From contig NZ_JARKMR010000003.1 of NCBI RefSeq assembly GCF_029350975.1, positions 291,908 through 355,907 on the forward strand: 64,000 nucleotides of DNA, written 5' to 3'. Numbering within the stretch: the first letter of the stretch is position 1; each line of letters begins with the position of its first letter. Under the pieces are notes generated by a model that was not told where the DNA came from, did no database searches, and saw nothing but the letters and a program-made list of their open reading frames with translations. The position numbers and the translations under genes are program-made. This document shows positions 9,088-19,116 of this stretch, one piece after another. Source of the stretch: Maribacter zhoushanensis. Its GTDB lineage: Bacteria > Bacteroidota > Bacteroidia > Flavobacteriales > Flavobacteriaceae.

Positions 9088-9105
9088 TGGCATAGAAATA
9101 GAATT
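9088..9105 (+). promoter_or_regulatory. Sigma-54-like promoter of the permease 3-4 unit
   Basis: TGGCATAGAAATAGAATT has a -24-like TGGCAT and a TAGA in the -12 position. The upstream bases AACTGAAAATCAATA resemble AACTGTAAATCAATA before promoter 1 (near 401-415), so the whole region looks duplicated. The start codon at 9142 is 36 bp downstream. This is the weakest of the three matches to the sigma-54 consensus. Confidence 0.5.
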
Positions 9106-9141
9106 TGATATTCCGTAATCAAGCATCAAAAAACGAGAACC

Positions 9142-11574
9142 ATGTTTAAAAACTATCTAAAAATCGCCTGGAGGAGTCTAAAAAAGCAAGCCTTTTTCAC
9201 TTTTCTAAATACCTTCGGTCTAGCTATTGGTATGGCGGGGGCATTAATTATATCACTTTATATCTACGATGAGCTTAGTTATGATAAAATGTTTGCCGAT
9301 GCGGATAGGATTTATCGTATAGATTCTGATATCAAATTTGGTGGTGCGGAAATTAAGGCAGGGGAAGCTGCCGCACCAATGGCGGAAACCTTAAAAAGGG
9401 ACTATCCACAGGTAGAAGCTGCAGTGCGTTTTAGAACCATAGGTAGTGCTTATGTAAAGAAGGTTGGGGGAAACAGAAGTGCCAAGGAAAACCATATCAC
9501 CTATGCCGATTCCACTGTTTTTGAATTTTTTGGGATAGACTTACTTGCGGGTGATGCCAAAACAGCATTAACGGGGACTAATTCATTAGTGCTTACTAAA
9601 ACTGCCGCAGAAAAACATTTTGGCTCTACAGATGTTATAGGTCAAAATTTATTGTTGGATAATACCGATACCTATACGGTAACTGGAGTCATAGAAGACA
9701 TGCCCAAAAATTCTTATTTCAATGATTATAGTGTCTTTTTGGCAATGGCGGGCAACGTGGCATCAAGAGAAGATAATTGGGGCGGTAATAACTATTTTAC
9801 ATTTATAAAGTTAATTCCCGGTGCCAAGACCGAAGATTTTCAAGAGCCCTTACAAGGTATGTTAGAGCGTTACATGTTGCCATGGTCACAAAAATATTTT
9901 CCAGGTATGACGGCAGAGTCGTTTGCGGCATCCGGTAATTATATTAGGTACCACACCATGCCTTTGACCGATATTCATTTGCATTCAGATAAAAACTCGG
10001 AAATGAGTGCAACGAGTAGTATTCAGAATATCTACATTCTTTCTTTTATTGGGCTGTTCTTGATCATATTGGCAAGTGTAAATTTTATGAATTTGTCTAC
10101 GGCTCATTCGTTAAAGAGGGCTAAAGAAGTAGGGGTGCGAAAAACCTTGGGCTCAAATAAACTGAATTTGGTCTTTCAATTTTTAACCGAATCAGGATTA
10201 ATTGCATTTGTGTCCTTACTTGCGGCACTATTGATTACACTGGTAGCTTTGCCGTTTTTCAATGGCTTTACAGGAAAATCAATTGAAATTCCGTTTACGC
10301 AGCCCTTATTTTGGTTGGCGTTATTGGGGGCAACTATGTTACTTGGGCTGTTGTCAGGAAGTTATCCTGCATTTTTTATGTCGAGGTTTACACCTGTTAA
10401 AACGTTAAAAGGTAACAGTTCTGAAAGTGTGGGCAATGGTAGGGTACGTAATGCCTTGGTAATTTTTCAATTTTCAATTTCGGTATTTCTTATCATCAGC
10501 ACCTTGGTAGTATTTCAGCAATTGAATTATATACAGAATAAAGATTTGGGCTTCTCCAAGGACCAAGTATTGTTAATAAATGAATTGGGTGCATTAGGGT
10601 CCAAAACCAAAGCTTTTAAAGAACAGATTGCTAATATGGGTTTTGTAGAGAGTGCTACGTTGAGCAATTATTATCCAACACCATCTTATCGGTCAGATAC
10701 TTCGTTCTTTGAAGAAGGTTTTAGAGATCAGGAAAGTGCCATACAAATGCAAGAGTGGGATGTAGATACAGATTATCTAAAAACTATGGAAATGGAACTG
10801 GTTGCCGGTCGTGATTTTAATCCCGCCTATGCATCAGATTCTACAGCAATTATTGTCAATGAAGCTACGCTGCCTATTTTAAATGTTACGGCAGAAGAAG
10901 CTTTAGGAATGCGCATATCTGAGGAAATAGATCAAGAAAATCCTACCTACTATACCATAATTGGGGTAGTCAAAGATTTTCATTATAGAACGTTAAGAAC
11001 CAATATAGACGCTTTGGGAATGCATTTAAATTCAAATGCACAGAACATGGCGGTAAGAATGACTGGTGGAAATTATGCCGATAATATTGCTGCAATAGAA
11101 AATACGTGGAACACTATGGCACCAGGTCAACCTTTTGATTATCGATTTATGGATGAAGCCTTTAATACCACCTACGAAGCCGAACAAAAACTGAGTCAGA
11201 TATTTTTCATTTTTACTATGCTGTCCATTTTTATTGCTTGTTTGGGATTATTTGGATTAGCTGCCTTTAATGCCGAAAAACGAACAAAAGAAATCGGTGT
11301 TAGAAAAGTGTTGGGAGCTACTGTAAGTCAAATTTCTTACCGTCTTACGGTAGATTTCCTAAAATTAGTGGGCGTAGCCATATTGATTTCTTTGCCCATA
11401 GGCTGGTTTGTCATGAATAAATGGCTTGAAGATTTCTCATACAGAATTGAGATTGGTGTTGGGGTATTCCTGTTGGCAGCTGTGCTTGCTATTATCGTAG
11501 CAATACTAACGGTAAGCTACCAAAGTATAAAAGCGGCAATTGTAAATCCTGTTAAGAGTTTACGGTCAGAATAA
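9142..11574 (+). CDS. FtsX/MacB-type ABC permease 3 of 8
   Basis: 810 aa. The N-terminus FKNYLKIAWRSLKKQA and the first-domain end MPLTDIHLHSDKN make it most like permease 1 (ITDIHLYSDLK). Coupling helices are KEVGVRKTLGS and KEIGVRKVLGA; the C-terminus is NPVKSLRSE. It is the first gene of its own unit, with the operator pair and sigma-54-like promoter in the 152-bp gap before it. The start follows the AAAAAACGAGAACC leader that recurs before permeases 2 and 5. Permease 4 follows after 36 bp. Substrate unknown. Confidence 0.93.
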   Translation: MFKNYLKIAWRSLKKQAFFTFLNTFGLAIGMAGALIISLYIYDELSYDKMFADADRIYRIDSDIKFGGAEIKAGEAAAPMAETLKRDYPQVEAAVRFRTIGSAYVKKVGGNRSAKENHITYADSTVFEFFGIDLLAGDAKTALTGTNSLVLTKTAAEKHFGSTDVIGQNLLLDNTDTYTVTGVIEDMPKNSYFNDYSVFLAMAGNVASREDNWGGNNYFTFIKLIPGAKTEDFQEPLQGMLERYMLPWSQKYFPGMTAESFAASGNYIRYHTMPLTDIHLHSDKNSEMSATSSIQNIYILSFIGLFLIILASVNFMNLSTAHSLKRAKEVGVRKTLGSNKLNLVFQFLTESGLIAFVSLLAALLITLVALPFFNGFTGKSIEIPFTQPLFWLALLGATMLLGLLSGSYPAFFMSRFTPVKTLKGNSSESVGNGRVRNALVIFQFSISVFLIISTLVVFQQLNYIQNKDLGFSKDQVLLINELGALGSKTKAFKEQIANMGFVESATLSNYYPTPSYRSDTSFFEEGFRDQESAIQMQEWDVDTDYLKTMEMELVAGRDFNPAYASDSTAIIVNEATLPILNVTAEEALGMRISEEIDQENPTYYTIIGVVKDFHYRTLRTNIDALGMHLNSNAQNMAVRMTGGNYADNIAAIENTWNTMAPGQPFDYRFMDEAFNTTYEAEQKLSQIFFIFTMLSIFIACLGLFGLAAFNAEKRTKEIGVRKVLGATVSQISYRLTVDFLKLVGVAILISLPIGWFVMNKWLEDFSYRIEIGVGVFLLAAVLAIIVAILTVSYQSIKAAIVNPVKSLRSE

Positions 11575-11610
11575 GTAAAGCATCAAACTTCATCAATCAA
11601 AAAGAACATC

Positions 11611-14040
11611 ATGTTAAAGAATTATATCAAAATAGCTTGGCGTAATTTAATAAAGAACAAGCAGCAAACTATCATCAACTTATTGGGTCTTACGCTGGGT
11701 ACCGTAAGCTGTTTAGTAATATTGTTATATGTATTTGCGCAGTTGGGTTATGATCAGCACCATAACCAGGCGTCATCAATTTATAGGGTGGAGACAATTA
11801 TAGATCGTGATGGTCAAGAATCTTTTGATTCCGCCACCTCGTCGCCACCAATAGCATTTGCATTAAAAGAAGATTTTGCCGAGGTAGAAGAAGCAACCAG
11901 AGTTGTATTGACCGATGCATTTTACAGTCCACTAATAAGAGCGACAAATAGCAAAGATGCTTACTATGAACCAAGGGTCTATTTGGCAGATTCAACTTTT
12001 TTCAAAGTATTCAATTTTAAAATACTTGAAGGTGATGTAAAAACGGCTTTAGATGAACCCAATACCGTAATGCTGTCATCATACCTGTCCGATAAGTTAT
12101 TCGGCAAAACCAGTCCTTTGGACAAAACTGTAGTTTGGGGCAGTGGAGAAAGTGCATTAACCCTTACCGTAAAAGGAGTTTATGATGAAAAGGCTTATAA
12201 AACGCATTTTAATCCTAGTTACATTGTAAGCATGAGTACCCCGGGAATGGGAACTTTTGTGCAGAACTTCCAGAGCTTTGCCACCAATAATTTTGCGTAT
12301 AGTTATGTAAAATTGACCTCAAATGGTAGTGGCTTAGGTCTTCAACGGAAATTGCCCCAGTTTATGGAAGATAGAGGAGCGCAAGATTTAAAAGATGCCG
12401 GTATGAGCAGTAAGACGCTAGAGCTTACAAAGGTTACTGATATTCACTTGTACTCCAACGGTAGAAAAAATCAGCTGGGTCGCGTATCCAATAGTACCTA
12501 CCTTTATTTTTTACTGAGTTTGGCATTTTTTATACAATTGGTGGCATGTATTAATTTTATAAATCTTAGTACGGCTAGGGCTAGTAAAAGGGCGCGTGAA
12601 ATTGGGGTTAGAAAAGTAGTTGGCGCAGGTAAAAATGCATTAATGCGGCAATTTTTGGGCGAGTCTTTGTTACTGTCCATATTCGCCATGTTGATCAGTA
12701 TTCCTATAGTTATATTGCTTTTGCCATTTGTGAATGAAGTAACACAGGAATCATTGACCTATACAAGTTTGTACCAATGGCAGATTTTGGTAATATTATT
12801 GGCTATAGGCGTAATTACAGGTTTGGCTTCTGGTGTTTATCCTGCTATTGTCCTATCTTCTATTAAACCGGTGAGAGCATTAAAAAGTTCGGCTATTTTA
12901 CAATCTGGTAGCGGTACGTTTAGAAAAGCTTTAGTAGTATTTCAATTTGTAATTTCTATATGTTTAATAAGTACGGTAATTATTATAGGCCAACAGTTTA
13001 AATATGCCCAAACCAAAGACTTAGGTTATAAAAAAGATAACCTTTTGGCATTGCGGGTAGGGACCGAAGAATCATCTAATAAGTTTGAATCTTTAAAAGC
13101 ATCATTTTTAAAAGTACCGGGCGTATTACAAGTGTCAAGTGGAAATTATTCGCCGTCGGAAATTATATTGGCAGATAATGGATTTTACTTGCCAGGCGGA
13201 AATAAGGAAAATAAAACAGTGGTAAAACGTAACGGCGTTAGCGATGGCTATTTTAACACCATGGGTATAGAATTGTTGAAAGGCAGGGATTTCAATGCTG
13301 CCGATACCGTAGACCAGATCATAGTGAACGAGGCTACGTTAAAGGCTTTTAATATTGATATTGAAAACGCGTTAAGTGCTACTTTGATGCAAAGTTATGG
13401 CGATGAAATTGACGAATTACGAATTATAGGTGTGGTAAAAAACTATCATTTTGCTTCCTTAAAAGAAGAGATTCAGCCTTTGTTCTTACATAAGGAAACG
13501 GAACCTAATTGGCTGTTTATTAAGGTAAACACAGAAAATTATGGTCAGTTGCTACAAGGTTTGGAACAACTATGGAAATCTACATTAAGTAACATTCCTT
13601 TTGATTATAGATTTGTAGATAAAGAAGTAGAAAAGTTATACGAAGAAGAAAAGCGTTTAGGGTTTATCTCTGTAGGATTTACCATTTTAGCAATATTCAT
13701 AAGCTGCTTGGGCTTATTTGGACTTATCTCCTATATAGCGGAGCAAAAGAAAAAAGAAATAGGTGTGCGCAAAGTGTTGGGCGCAAGTGTACAGTCTGTG
13801 GTTAAATTACTAACGAAAGACTTTATTAAATTGGTACTCATTGCTTTTGTATTGGCATCACCAATAGCCTATTACTTTATCTCTAGATGGTTAGAGGGTT
13901 TTACGTATCGTATAGAAATTAAGTGGTGGGTGTTTTTGGCAAGTGGTGTACTTGTTATGGTAATCACATTTTTGACCGTGGGACTGCAATCATTAAAATC
14001 AGCAGCTGCAAATCCCGTAAAAAGCTTGCGTTCAGAGTAA
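11611..14040 (+). CDS. FtsX/MacB-type ABC permease 4 of 8
   Basis: 809 aa. It begins LKNYIKIAWRNLIKNKQQ. TM1 is at about 20-43, the middle TM cluster at about 290-455 and the C-terminal cluster at about 680-800. Coupling helices are REIGVRKVVGA and KEIGVRKVLGA; the C-terminus is NPVKSLRSE. The first periplasmic domain (about 50-285) differs clearly from the paralogues while the membrane segments stay similar, which suggests the periplasmic parts have diverged for different partners. It is the last gene of the second unit, and 250 bp with the third regulatory module follow. Confidence 0.92.
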   Translation: MLKNYIKIAWRNLIKNKQQTIINLLGLTLGTVSCLVILLYVFAQLGYDQHHNQASSIYRVETIIDRDGQESFDSATSSPPIAFALKEDFAEVEEATRVVLTDAFYSPLIRATNSKDAYYEPRVYLADSTFFKVFNFKILEGDVKTALDEPNTVMLSSYLSDKLFGKTSPLDKTVVWGSGESALTLTVKGVYDEKAYKTHFNPSYIVSMSTPGMGTFVQNFQSFATNNFAYSYVKLTSNGSGLGLQRKLPQFMEDRGAQDLKDAGMSSKTLELTKVTDIHLYSNGRKNQLGRVSNSTYLYFLLSLAFFIQLVACINFINLSTARASKRAREIGVRKVVGAGKNALMRQFLGESLLLSIFAMLISIPIVILLLPFVNEVTQESLTYTSLYQWQILVILLAIGVITGLASGVYPAIVLSSIKPVRALKSSAILQSGSGTFRKALVVFQFVISICLISTVIIIGQQFKYAQTKDLGYKKDNLLALRVGTEESSNKFESLKASFLKVPGVLQVSSGNYSPSEIILADNGFYLPGGNKENKTVVKRNGVSDGYFNTMGIELLKGRDFNAADTVDQIIVNEATLKAFNIDIENALSATLMQSYGDEIDELRIIGVVKNYHFASLKEEIQPLFLHKETEPNWLFIKVNTENYGQLLQGLEQLWKSTLSNIPFDYRFVDKEVEKLYEEEKRLGFISVGFTILAIFISCLGLFGLISYIAEQKKKEIGVRKVLGASVQSVVKLLTKDFIKLVLIAFVLASPIAYYFISRWLEGFTYRIEIKWWVFLASGVLVMVITFLTVGLQSLKSAAANPVKSLRSE

Positions 14041-14115
14041 TTTTTGAAATGTATGGTCAAAACTTGGTTTTGCATTGATGACAATGGTGTAACATTCTAA
14101 TTTTTAAGTAGTCAT

Positions 14116-14154
14116 TGTAAATATATTGTACATCTTTTGTCAAAATATTTTACA
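14116..14154. promoter_or_regulatory. Tandem palindromic operator pair, copy 3
   Basis: TGTAAATATATTGTACA (14116-14132) and TGTCAAAATATTTTACA (14138-14154) start 22 bp apart. The first palindrome differs from its counterpart at 8996 by one base. A TGGCACG element follows 52 bp downstream. Confidence 0.78.
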
Positions 14155-14206
14155 CACGAAAATGTACTTTCATTTTAAGTAATTGATAATTAGATATTTA
14201 CTATAG

Positions 14207-14224
14207 TGGCACGGAATTAGTTTC
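14207..14224 (+). promoter_or_regulatory. Sigma-54-like promoter of the permease 5-8/ATPase 2 unit
   Basis: TGGCACGGAATTAGTTTC has a perfect -24 TGGCACG and TAGT at the -12 position, as in promoter 1. The leader to the start codon at 14291 is unusually long for this set (66 bp after the element) and contains repeated ATCAATCA-type stretches. Confidence 0.6.
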
Positions 14225-14290
14225 ATATTTTATATCATCAATCAATCAATGTTTAGCATCAACTAATCAACAATCAAAAAACGAACGATC

Positions 14291-16690
14291 ATGTTTAAGA
14301 ACTATTTAAAAGTTGCTTGGCGAAATCTACTTAAGAATAAGGGGTATACTGTTATAAATGTGGGCGGACTTGCCCTTGGTATGGCGGTAACTCTAATTAT
14401 TGGACTTTGGATCCAAGATGAGCTGTCCTATAATAGCTACTTCAAGAATAAAGAAAGTATAGCCCAAGTTTTTCAATCGCAAACCTTTAATGGCGAAACA
14501 GGAACAGGACCTGCCATACCAAGACCTTTGGAGAAAGCCTTAAGAGATGGTTACGGTGATAATTTTAAGCATTTGGTCATGTGTTCTTGGACCAATGACC
14601 ATTATTTAAAATATGGTGAAAAGAGCATATCTAGACCAGGTAATTACATGCAACAAAATGGACCTGAGCTTTTTGGTCTGGAAATTATTAAGGGAGAGCA
14701 AGATGCGCTACGGGAGATCAATTCCATTATGTTATCAGCATCAACGGCAGATGCCTTGTTCGGTAATGAAGACCCCATAGGTAAAACGGTTACCGTAAGT
14801 AATGAGCACAAGTTGAATGTAAGCGCGGTGTACAGTGATATACCTGTCAATAATTCATTTAACGATACCGATTATATTATTCCTTGGGAGAAGTATTTGG
14901 CAGTGAACGAATGGATAAAAAATGCCGAAGATCAATGGGGCAACAATTCATTTCAAATGTTCGTACAATTGGCAGATAATACAACCATTGAGCAGGTAAC
15001 CAATAATATTAAAAACGTAAAGAAAGATTTAAACGAAGATACAGCTCAGTTTAATCCGCAGATCTTTTTGTTCCCAATGAAAGATTGGTATTTGCGTAGC
15101 AGTTTTGAAAATGGAAAACAAGAAGGTGGGCGCATAAAGTACGTGTGGTTATTTGGTGTCATTGGAGCTTTTGTATTACTGTTGGCATGCATCAATTTCA
15201 TGAATTTGAGTACCGCCCGTTCAGAGAAAAGGGGCAAGGAAGTTGGCATACGTAAATCTATTGGTTCTCAAAGAGGGCAATTGATTTATCAATTTTTGAG
15301 CGAATCGTTTCTTGTGGTTGTTTTTGCATTTGTAGTAGCCATATTGTTGGTATTACTTTCCTTGAACGGATTTAATGAGCTATCTAGAAAAGAAATATCC
15401 TTTCCGTGGGATAATGGTATGTTTTGGATGGTGTCATTGGTGTTTATAGTGTTCACTTCCTTGTTGGCAGGTAGCTATCCGGCGTTATACCTATCATCTT
15501 TTAGACCGGTAGATGTGCTTAAGGGTACGTTCAAGACCGGAAAGTACGCAGGGTTGCCAAGAAAGGTATTGGTAGTAGTTCAGTTTACGGTCTCGGTAGC
15601 TTTTATTATAGGTACGGTGATTGTAATGCAGCAAATTAATTTTGCAAAAAATAGACCTGTTGGGTATGATAAGGAAGGATTGATCCAAATACCGACGTTC
15701 AGTCAAGATTTTGTGGGGAAATATGATTTAATGCGAACCGAATTCATAGGGTCCGGAGCGGTAGTGGAAATGTCCACTTCCAGTAGTCCAACTACCCAAA
15801 TATGGTCTAATAGAGGCGGATTTACATGGGAAGGCAAACCAGAAGGTTTTCAAGAAGATTTAGCGTGGACAGAAGTTTCACCGGAGTACGCAAAATCATT
15901 GAATCTTAAAATTTTAGAAGGGCGCGATTTTTCAAGAGATTTTGCAACCGATTCATTAGGGGTGTTGATCAATGAAACTGCAAAGAAATATCTGGGTATG
16001 GAGAATCCTGTAGGGCAGTTATTACGAGACGATGATGAAGAAGACCCTAATCCGCCATTAAAAATTATAGGTGTTGTTCAAGACATGATCACCCAATCAC
16101 CTTATGAACCGGTAAAACAAGGTGTTTATGTGTATGATAGGTTCAATAATGCCAGTTACTATAACCTAAGGTTGAATCCTAATAACAATGCATCGCAGAG
16201 TATTGCCACCGTAAAGAATGTGTTTAAGGAGCATTTTCCGGATATTCCTTTTGAATATGAATTTATAGATAGTGAATATGGTCAAAAGTTTGCATCGGAA
16301 GAACGTATTGGTACACTCTCGGGAGTATTTACGGCACTGGCAATTTTAATTAGTTGTTTAGGGTTATTTGGGTTGACATCATTTGTAGCCGAGCAAAGAA
16401 AGAAAGAAATAGGGGTGCGTAAGGTATTGGGAGCTTCTATTTTCAATGTATGGAATATGTTGTCCAAAGACTTTTTAAAACTGGTGGTTATCTCTTGTTT
16501 TATTGCCGTACCTATAGCTTATTTCATTATGAACGGATGGTTGCAGGAGTATCCGTATAGAGTAGTACTCAAATGGTGGATTTTTGCGGTAGCCATGTTG
16601 GGCGCAATGTTAGTGACCATTGCCACGGTTAGTTTTCAAGCTATTAAGGCAGCAAGGGCAAACCCGGTGAAAAGTTTACGAACGGAATAA
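14291..16690 (+). CDS. FtsX/MacB-type ABC permease 5 of 8
   Basis: 799 aa, start FKNYLKVAWRNLLKNKGYT. The first domain ends FLFPMKDWYLRSSFE, pairing it with permease 2. Coupling helices are KEVGIRKSIGS and KEIGVRKVLGA; the C-terminus is NPVKSLRTE. It is the first gene of the third unit, and permease 6 starts only 9 bp after it. The start is supported by the conserved N-terminal KNYLK(I/V)AWRN motif, with the AATCAAAAAACGA leader directly upstream. Confidence 0.93.
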   Translation: MFKNYLKVAWRNLLKNKGYTVINVGGLALGMAVTLIIGLWIQDELSYNSYFKNKESIAQVFQSQTFNGETGTGPAIPRPLEKALRDGYGDNFKHLVMCSWTNDHYLKYGEKSISRPGNYMQQNGPELFGLEIIKGEQDALREINSIMLSASTADALFGNEDPIGKTVTVSNEHKLNVSAVYSDIPVNNSFNDTDYIIPWEKYLAVNEWIKNAEDQWGNNSFQMFVQLADNTTIEQVTNNIKNVKKDLNEDTAQFNPQIFLFPMKDWYLRSSFENGKQEGGRIKYVWLFGVIGAFVLLLACINFMNLSTARSEKRGKEVGIRKSIGSQRGQLIYQFLSESFLVVVFAFVVAILLVLLSLNGFNELSRKEISFPWDNGMFWMVSLVFIVFTSLLAGSYPALYLSSFRPVDVLKGTFKTGKYAGLPRKVLVVVQFTVSVAFIIGTVIVMQQINFAKNRPVGYDKEGLIQIPTFSQDFVGKYDLMRTEFIGSGAVVEMSTSSSPTTQIWSNRGGFTWEGKPEGFQEDLAWTEVSPEYAKSLNLKILEGRDFSRDFATDSLGVLINETAKKYLGMENPVGQLLRDDDEEDPNPPLKIIGVVQDMITQSPYEPVKQGVYVYDRFNNASYYNLRLNPNNNASQSIATVKNVFKEHFPDIPFEYEFIDSEYGQKFASEERIGTLSGVFTALAILISCLGLFGLTSFVAEQRKKEIGVRKVLGASIFNVWNMLSKDFLKLVVISCFIAVPIAYFIMNGWLQEYPYRVVLKWWIFAVAMLGAMLVTIATVSFQAIKAARANPVKSLRTE

Positions 16691-16699
16691 TTTTAAAAA

Positions 16700-19084
16700 A
16701 TGTTAAGAAATCATCTAAAACTATCCTTTAGGAATCTTTGGAAAAATAGATTGCTATCCTCATTAAATCTTTTAGGTTTAAGTATAGGTATTGGTGGTGT
16801 GTTAACACTTATGTTTTCAGTGTACGCTTATTACGTGGCGGATAATATGATACCGGATCAGGAACATATTTATTATCTAAAGACACATTTGGCAGACGGC
16901 AATGATTATAATGAAGCGGTATATCCGTTATTGGATAAAATAAAAAGCACTTCCCCAGAAGTAGTTGCCGGCACACATTTACACGGTTGGGGCAATATTT
17001 GGTTAGAGGTAGGAGATAATGAGTTTCAGAAAACAACTACCTATGCCGATCCTGAATTTTTTAATGTTTTTGCCTTGCCATTAAAATATGGTAATCATAA
17101 TTCTGCCCTAAATGAAAAGTATTCTATTGTTTTGACCGACAAGGTAAGTAAGCAATTATTTGGGGAAGAGAATCCTGTAGGGAAAAGTTTAATAGCGGCA
17201 GACACCTTAAATCTTACTGTAACTGGTGTGTTAGAGCCCATAAGTCCTTATTCTTCATTTCGTTTAGATGTTTTAATGCCGAATACGATATTAAAAGATA
17301 ACATAGCATTTAAAAATCAAAACAATTGGGATAGTAGTTTTTCTCCGGTGTTTATGAAACTTCGTCCAGATGCCAACATTCAGCAATTTGAGAACCGTGT
17401 AGGTCAATTGGTGAAAGAAAATTATGAAGACCCAACTGTTATTTCAAGAATGGAAGTGATACCACATAATAATGTGCGTATTGATTCGATACCCGTAGTA
17501 GAAATAATTATAGCGGGTAATATTGCTACATCAATTTTTGTACTGCTTCTTGTACTTGTGAATCTTTTAAATTTAAATACCTCTACCATGTACCGTAGAA
17601 CAAAAGATATTGCTGTACGTAAAATTTTAGGAGGTGGTAAAAAGGGAGTAATTACTCAGTTTTGCCTGGAAAACGGAATTTTGGTGTTACTCTCTATATT
17701 GATTTCCGGCGGACTTTTCTTTGGCTTTTTATTGCCGAAATTGAACGATATTTTTGGTGCTGAATTTGGTGAGATAAATTTTAGTCTGGCAAATGATTAT
17801 CCAGTAGTAATAGGTGCTATTTTATTAGGTGTTTTGGTGACTTTAATAGTTGGTATTTTGCCAACATTAAGATTTATTTCTTTACCAGTTTCTCAAGGCA
17901 TTAAAGGAAAAATAGATAGCACAAAAGGCAGTTTTATATTGCGAAATACATTTATAATTATTCAGTTTTCCATAGCTATTCTATTTATTTGTGTTGCCGT
18001 TATTCTGAACAGTCAAATCAGTTTTATGAAAAAGGCTGATTTAGGTTTTGAAAGAGAACACGTAATAGTGGGCAATATTGATCTTGATTATAAAAATTTA
18101 GACGCTGCTACTTCTAGTTTCAAGGCGCTTTTAAATGACCTAGAGGCAAATCCATATGTCACAAATGTTGCTACAAGTCAGGCAATACCATCAGATTACT
18201 ACTTTAATTATACCCGATTTTATGATGCAAATACCGATAGGGATGTGCGTTTGCGTCGTTCATTTACTGATGCGGGTTATTTAAGCACATTAAAAATTCC
18301 AATAGTAAAAGGTAGAAATTTCAGTAAAGAAATGGATGGTGTAGAGGAAAGACCAGTAATAATTAATAGAACTGCTATGTCCGCTTTTGGCTGGACAACA
18401 ATAGAAGGTAAGCGATTAAAATTTAAAAACGACGATTTTATCGGCAATCCTGTGGTTGGTGTCATGGAAGATTTTCATTATCAAGACTTGCAAAATGCTG
18501 TTGAGCCCTTGGTACATTATTATAGAAGTGAAGATGATTTGGATAAACATCGATATTTAACTGTTAGGGTAGTAGACAGTAAGGAAAAAGAGGTTAAGGA
18601 TATGATAGCTTCCGCATTCTCTAAAATAGATTCTAGAAAAAACTATTCTCAAAGTGATCTTAGCGAAAAAGTAAGTGGACAATATCGTTTAATGGACGGT
18701 ATGTTGAAAACGGTAAACGTCGTAGCCTTATTGACCATATTTATTTCATGTTTAGGTATGTTCGGTCTTATTTCTTTTATGGCAAAAAGAAGAATAAAAG
18801 AAATTGGTATTCGTAAAGTTCTAGGTGCAAGTGTGCTGAAAATTGTGGTATTGCTTTCCAAGGATTATATGATTTTAGTGGGCATTGCGGCTTTTGTTGC
18901 ATTCCCTGTAGCTTGGTATATGATGAGGGCTTGGCTGGGCGGTTTTGCCTATAGTATTTCAATACAATTTTGGATGTTTGCCTTAGCCGGTTGTATTGCA
19001 TTTTGCATAACGGCATTTACATTAGGTATTCAAGCTATTAAAGCAGCAAAAGCAAACCCGGTTAAAAGTTTACGAACAGAGTAG
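16700..19084 (+). CDS. FtsX/MacB-type ABC permease 6 of 8 (most divergent)
   Basis: 794 aa. The N-terminus LRNHLKLSFRNLWKNR keeps the pattern, but the body is the least similar of the eight. The segment after TM2 reads NLNTSTMYRRTKD where the others have N(L/M)(S/A)TA, and the first coupling helix is KDIAVRKILGG, with Asp in place of the usual Glu. The second coupling helix KEIGIRKVLGA and the C-terminus NPVKSLRTE are normal. Both periplasmic domains are present, so this is a full-length gene, not a decaying copy. It lies 9 bp after permease 5 and 32 bp before permease 7. Confidence 0.92.
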   Translation: MLRNHLKLSFRNLWKNRLLSSLNLLGLSIGIGGVLTLMFSVYAYYVADNMIPDQEHIYYLKTHLADGNDYNEAVYPLLDKIKSTSPEVVAGTHLHGWGNIWLEVGDNEFQKTTTYADPEFFNVFALPLKYGNHNSALNEKYSIVLTDKVSKQLFGEENPVGKSLIAADTLNLTVTGVLEPISPYSSFRLDVLMPNTILKDNIAFKNQNNWDSSFSPVFMKLRPDANIQQFENRVGQLVKENYEDPTVISRMEVIPHNNVRIDSIPVVEIIIAGNIATSIFVLLLVLVNLLNLNTSTMYRRTKDIAVRKILGGGKKGVITQFCLENGILVLLSILISGGLFFGFLLPKLNDIFGAEFGEINFSLANDYPVVIGAILLGVLVTLIVGILPTLRFISLPVSQGIKGKIDSTKGSFILRNTFIIIQFSIAILFICVAVILNSQISFMKKADLGFEREHVIVGNIDLDYKNLDAATSSFKALLNDLEANPYVTNVATSQAIPSDYYFNYTRFYDANTDRDVRLRRSFTDAGYLSTLKIPIVKGRNFSKEMDGVEERPVIINRTAMSAFGWTTIEGKRLKFKNDDFIGNPVVGVMEDFHYQDLQNAVEPLVHYYRSEDDLDKHRYLTVRVVDSKEKEVKDMIASAFSKIDSRKNYSQSDLSEKVSGQYRLMDGMLKTVNVVALLTIFISCLGMFGLISFMAKRRIKEIGIRKVLGASVLKIVVLLSKDYMILVGIAAFVAFPVAWYMMRAWLGGFAYSISIQFWMFALAGCIAFCITAFTLGIQAIKAAKANPVKSLRTE

Positions 19085-19116
19085 TTTAAAATTCATCAAT
19101 CAATCAAAATAAAATC

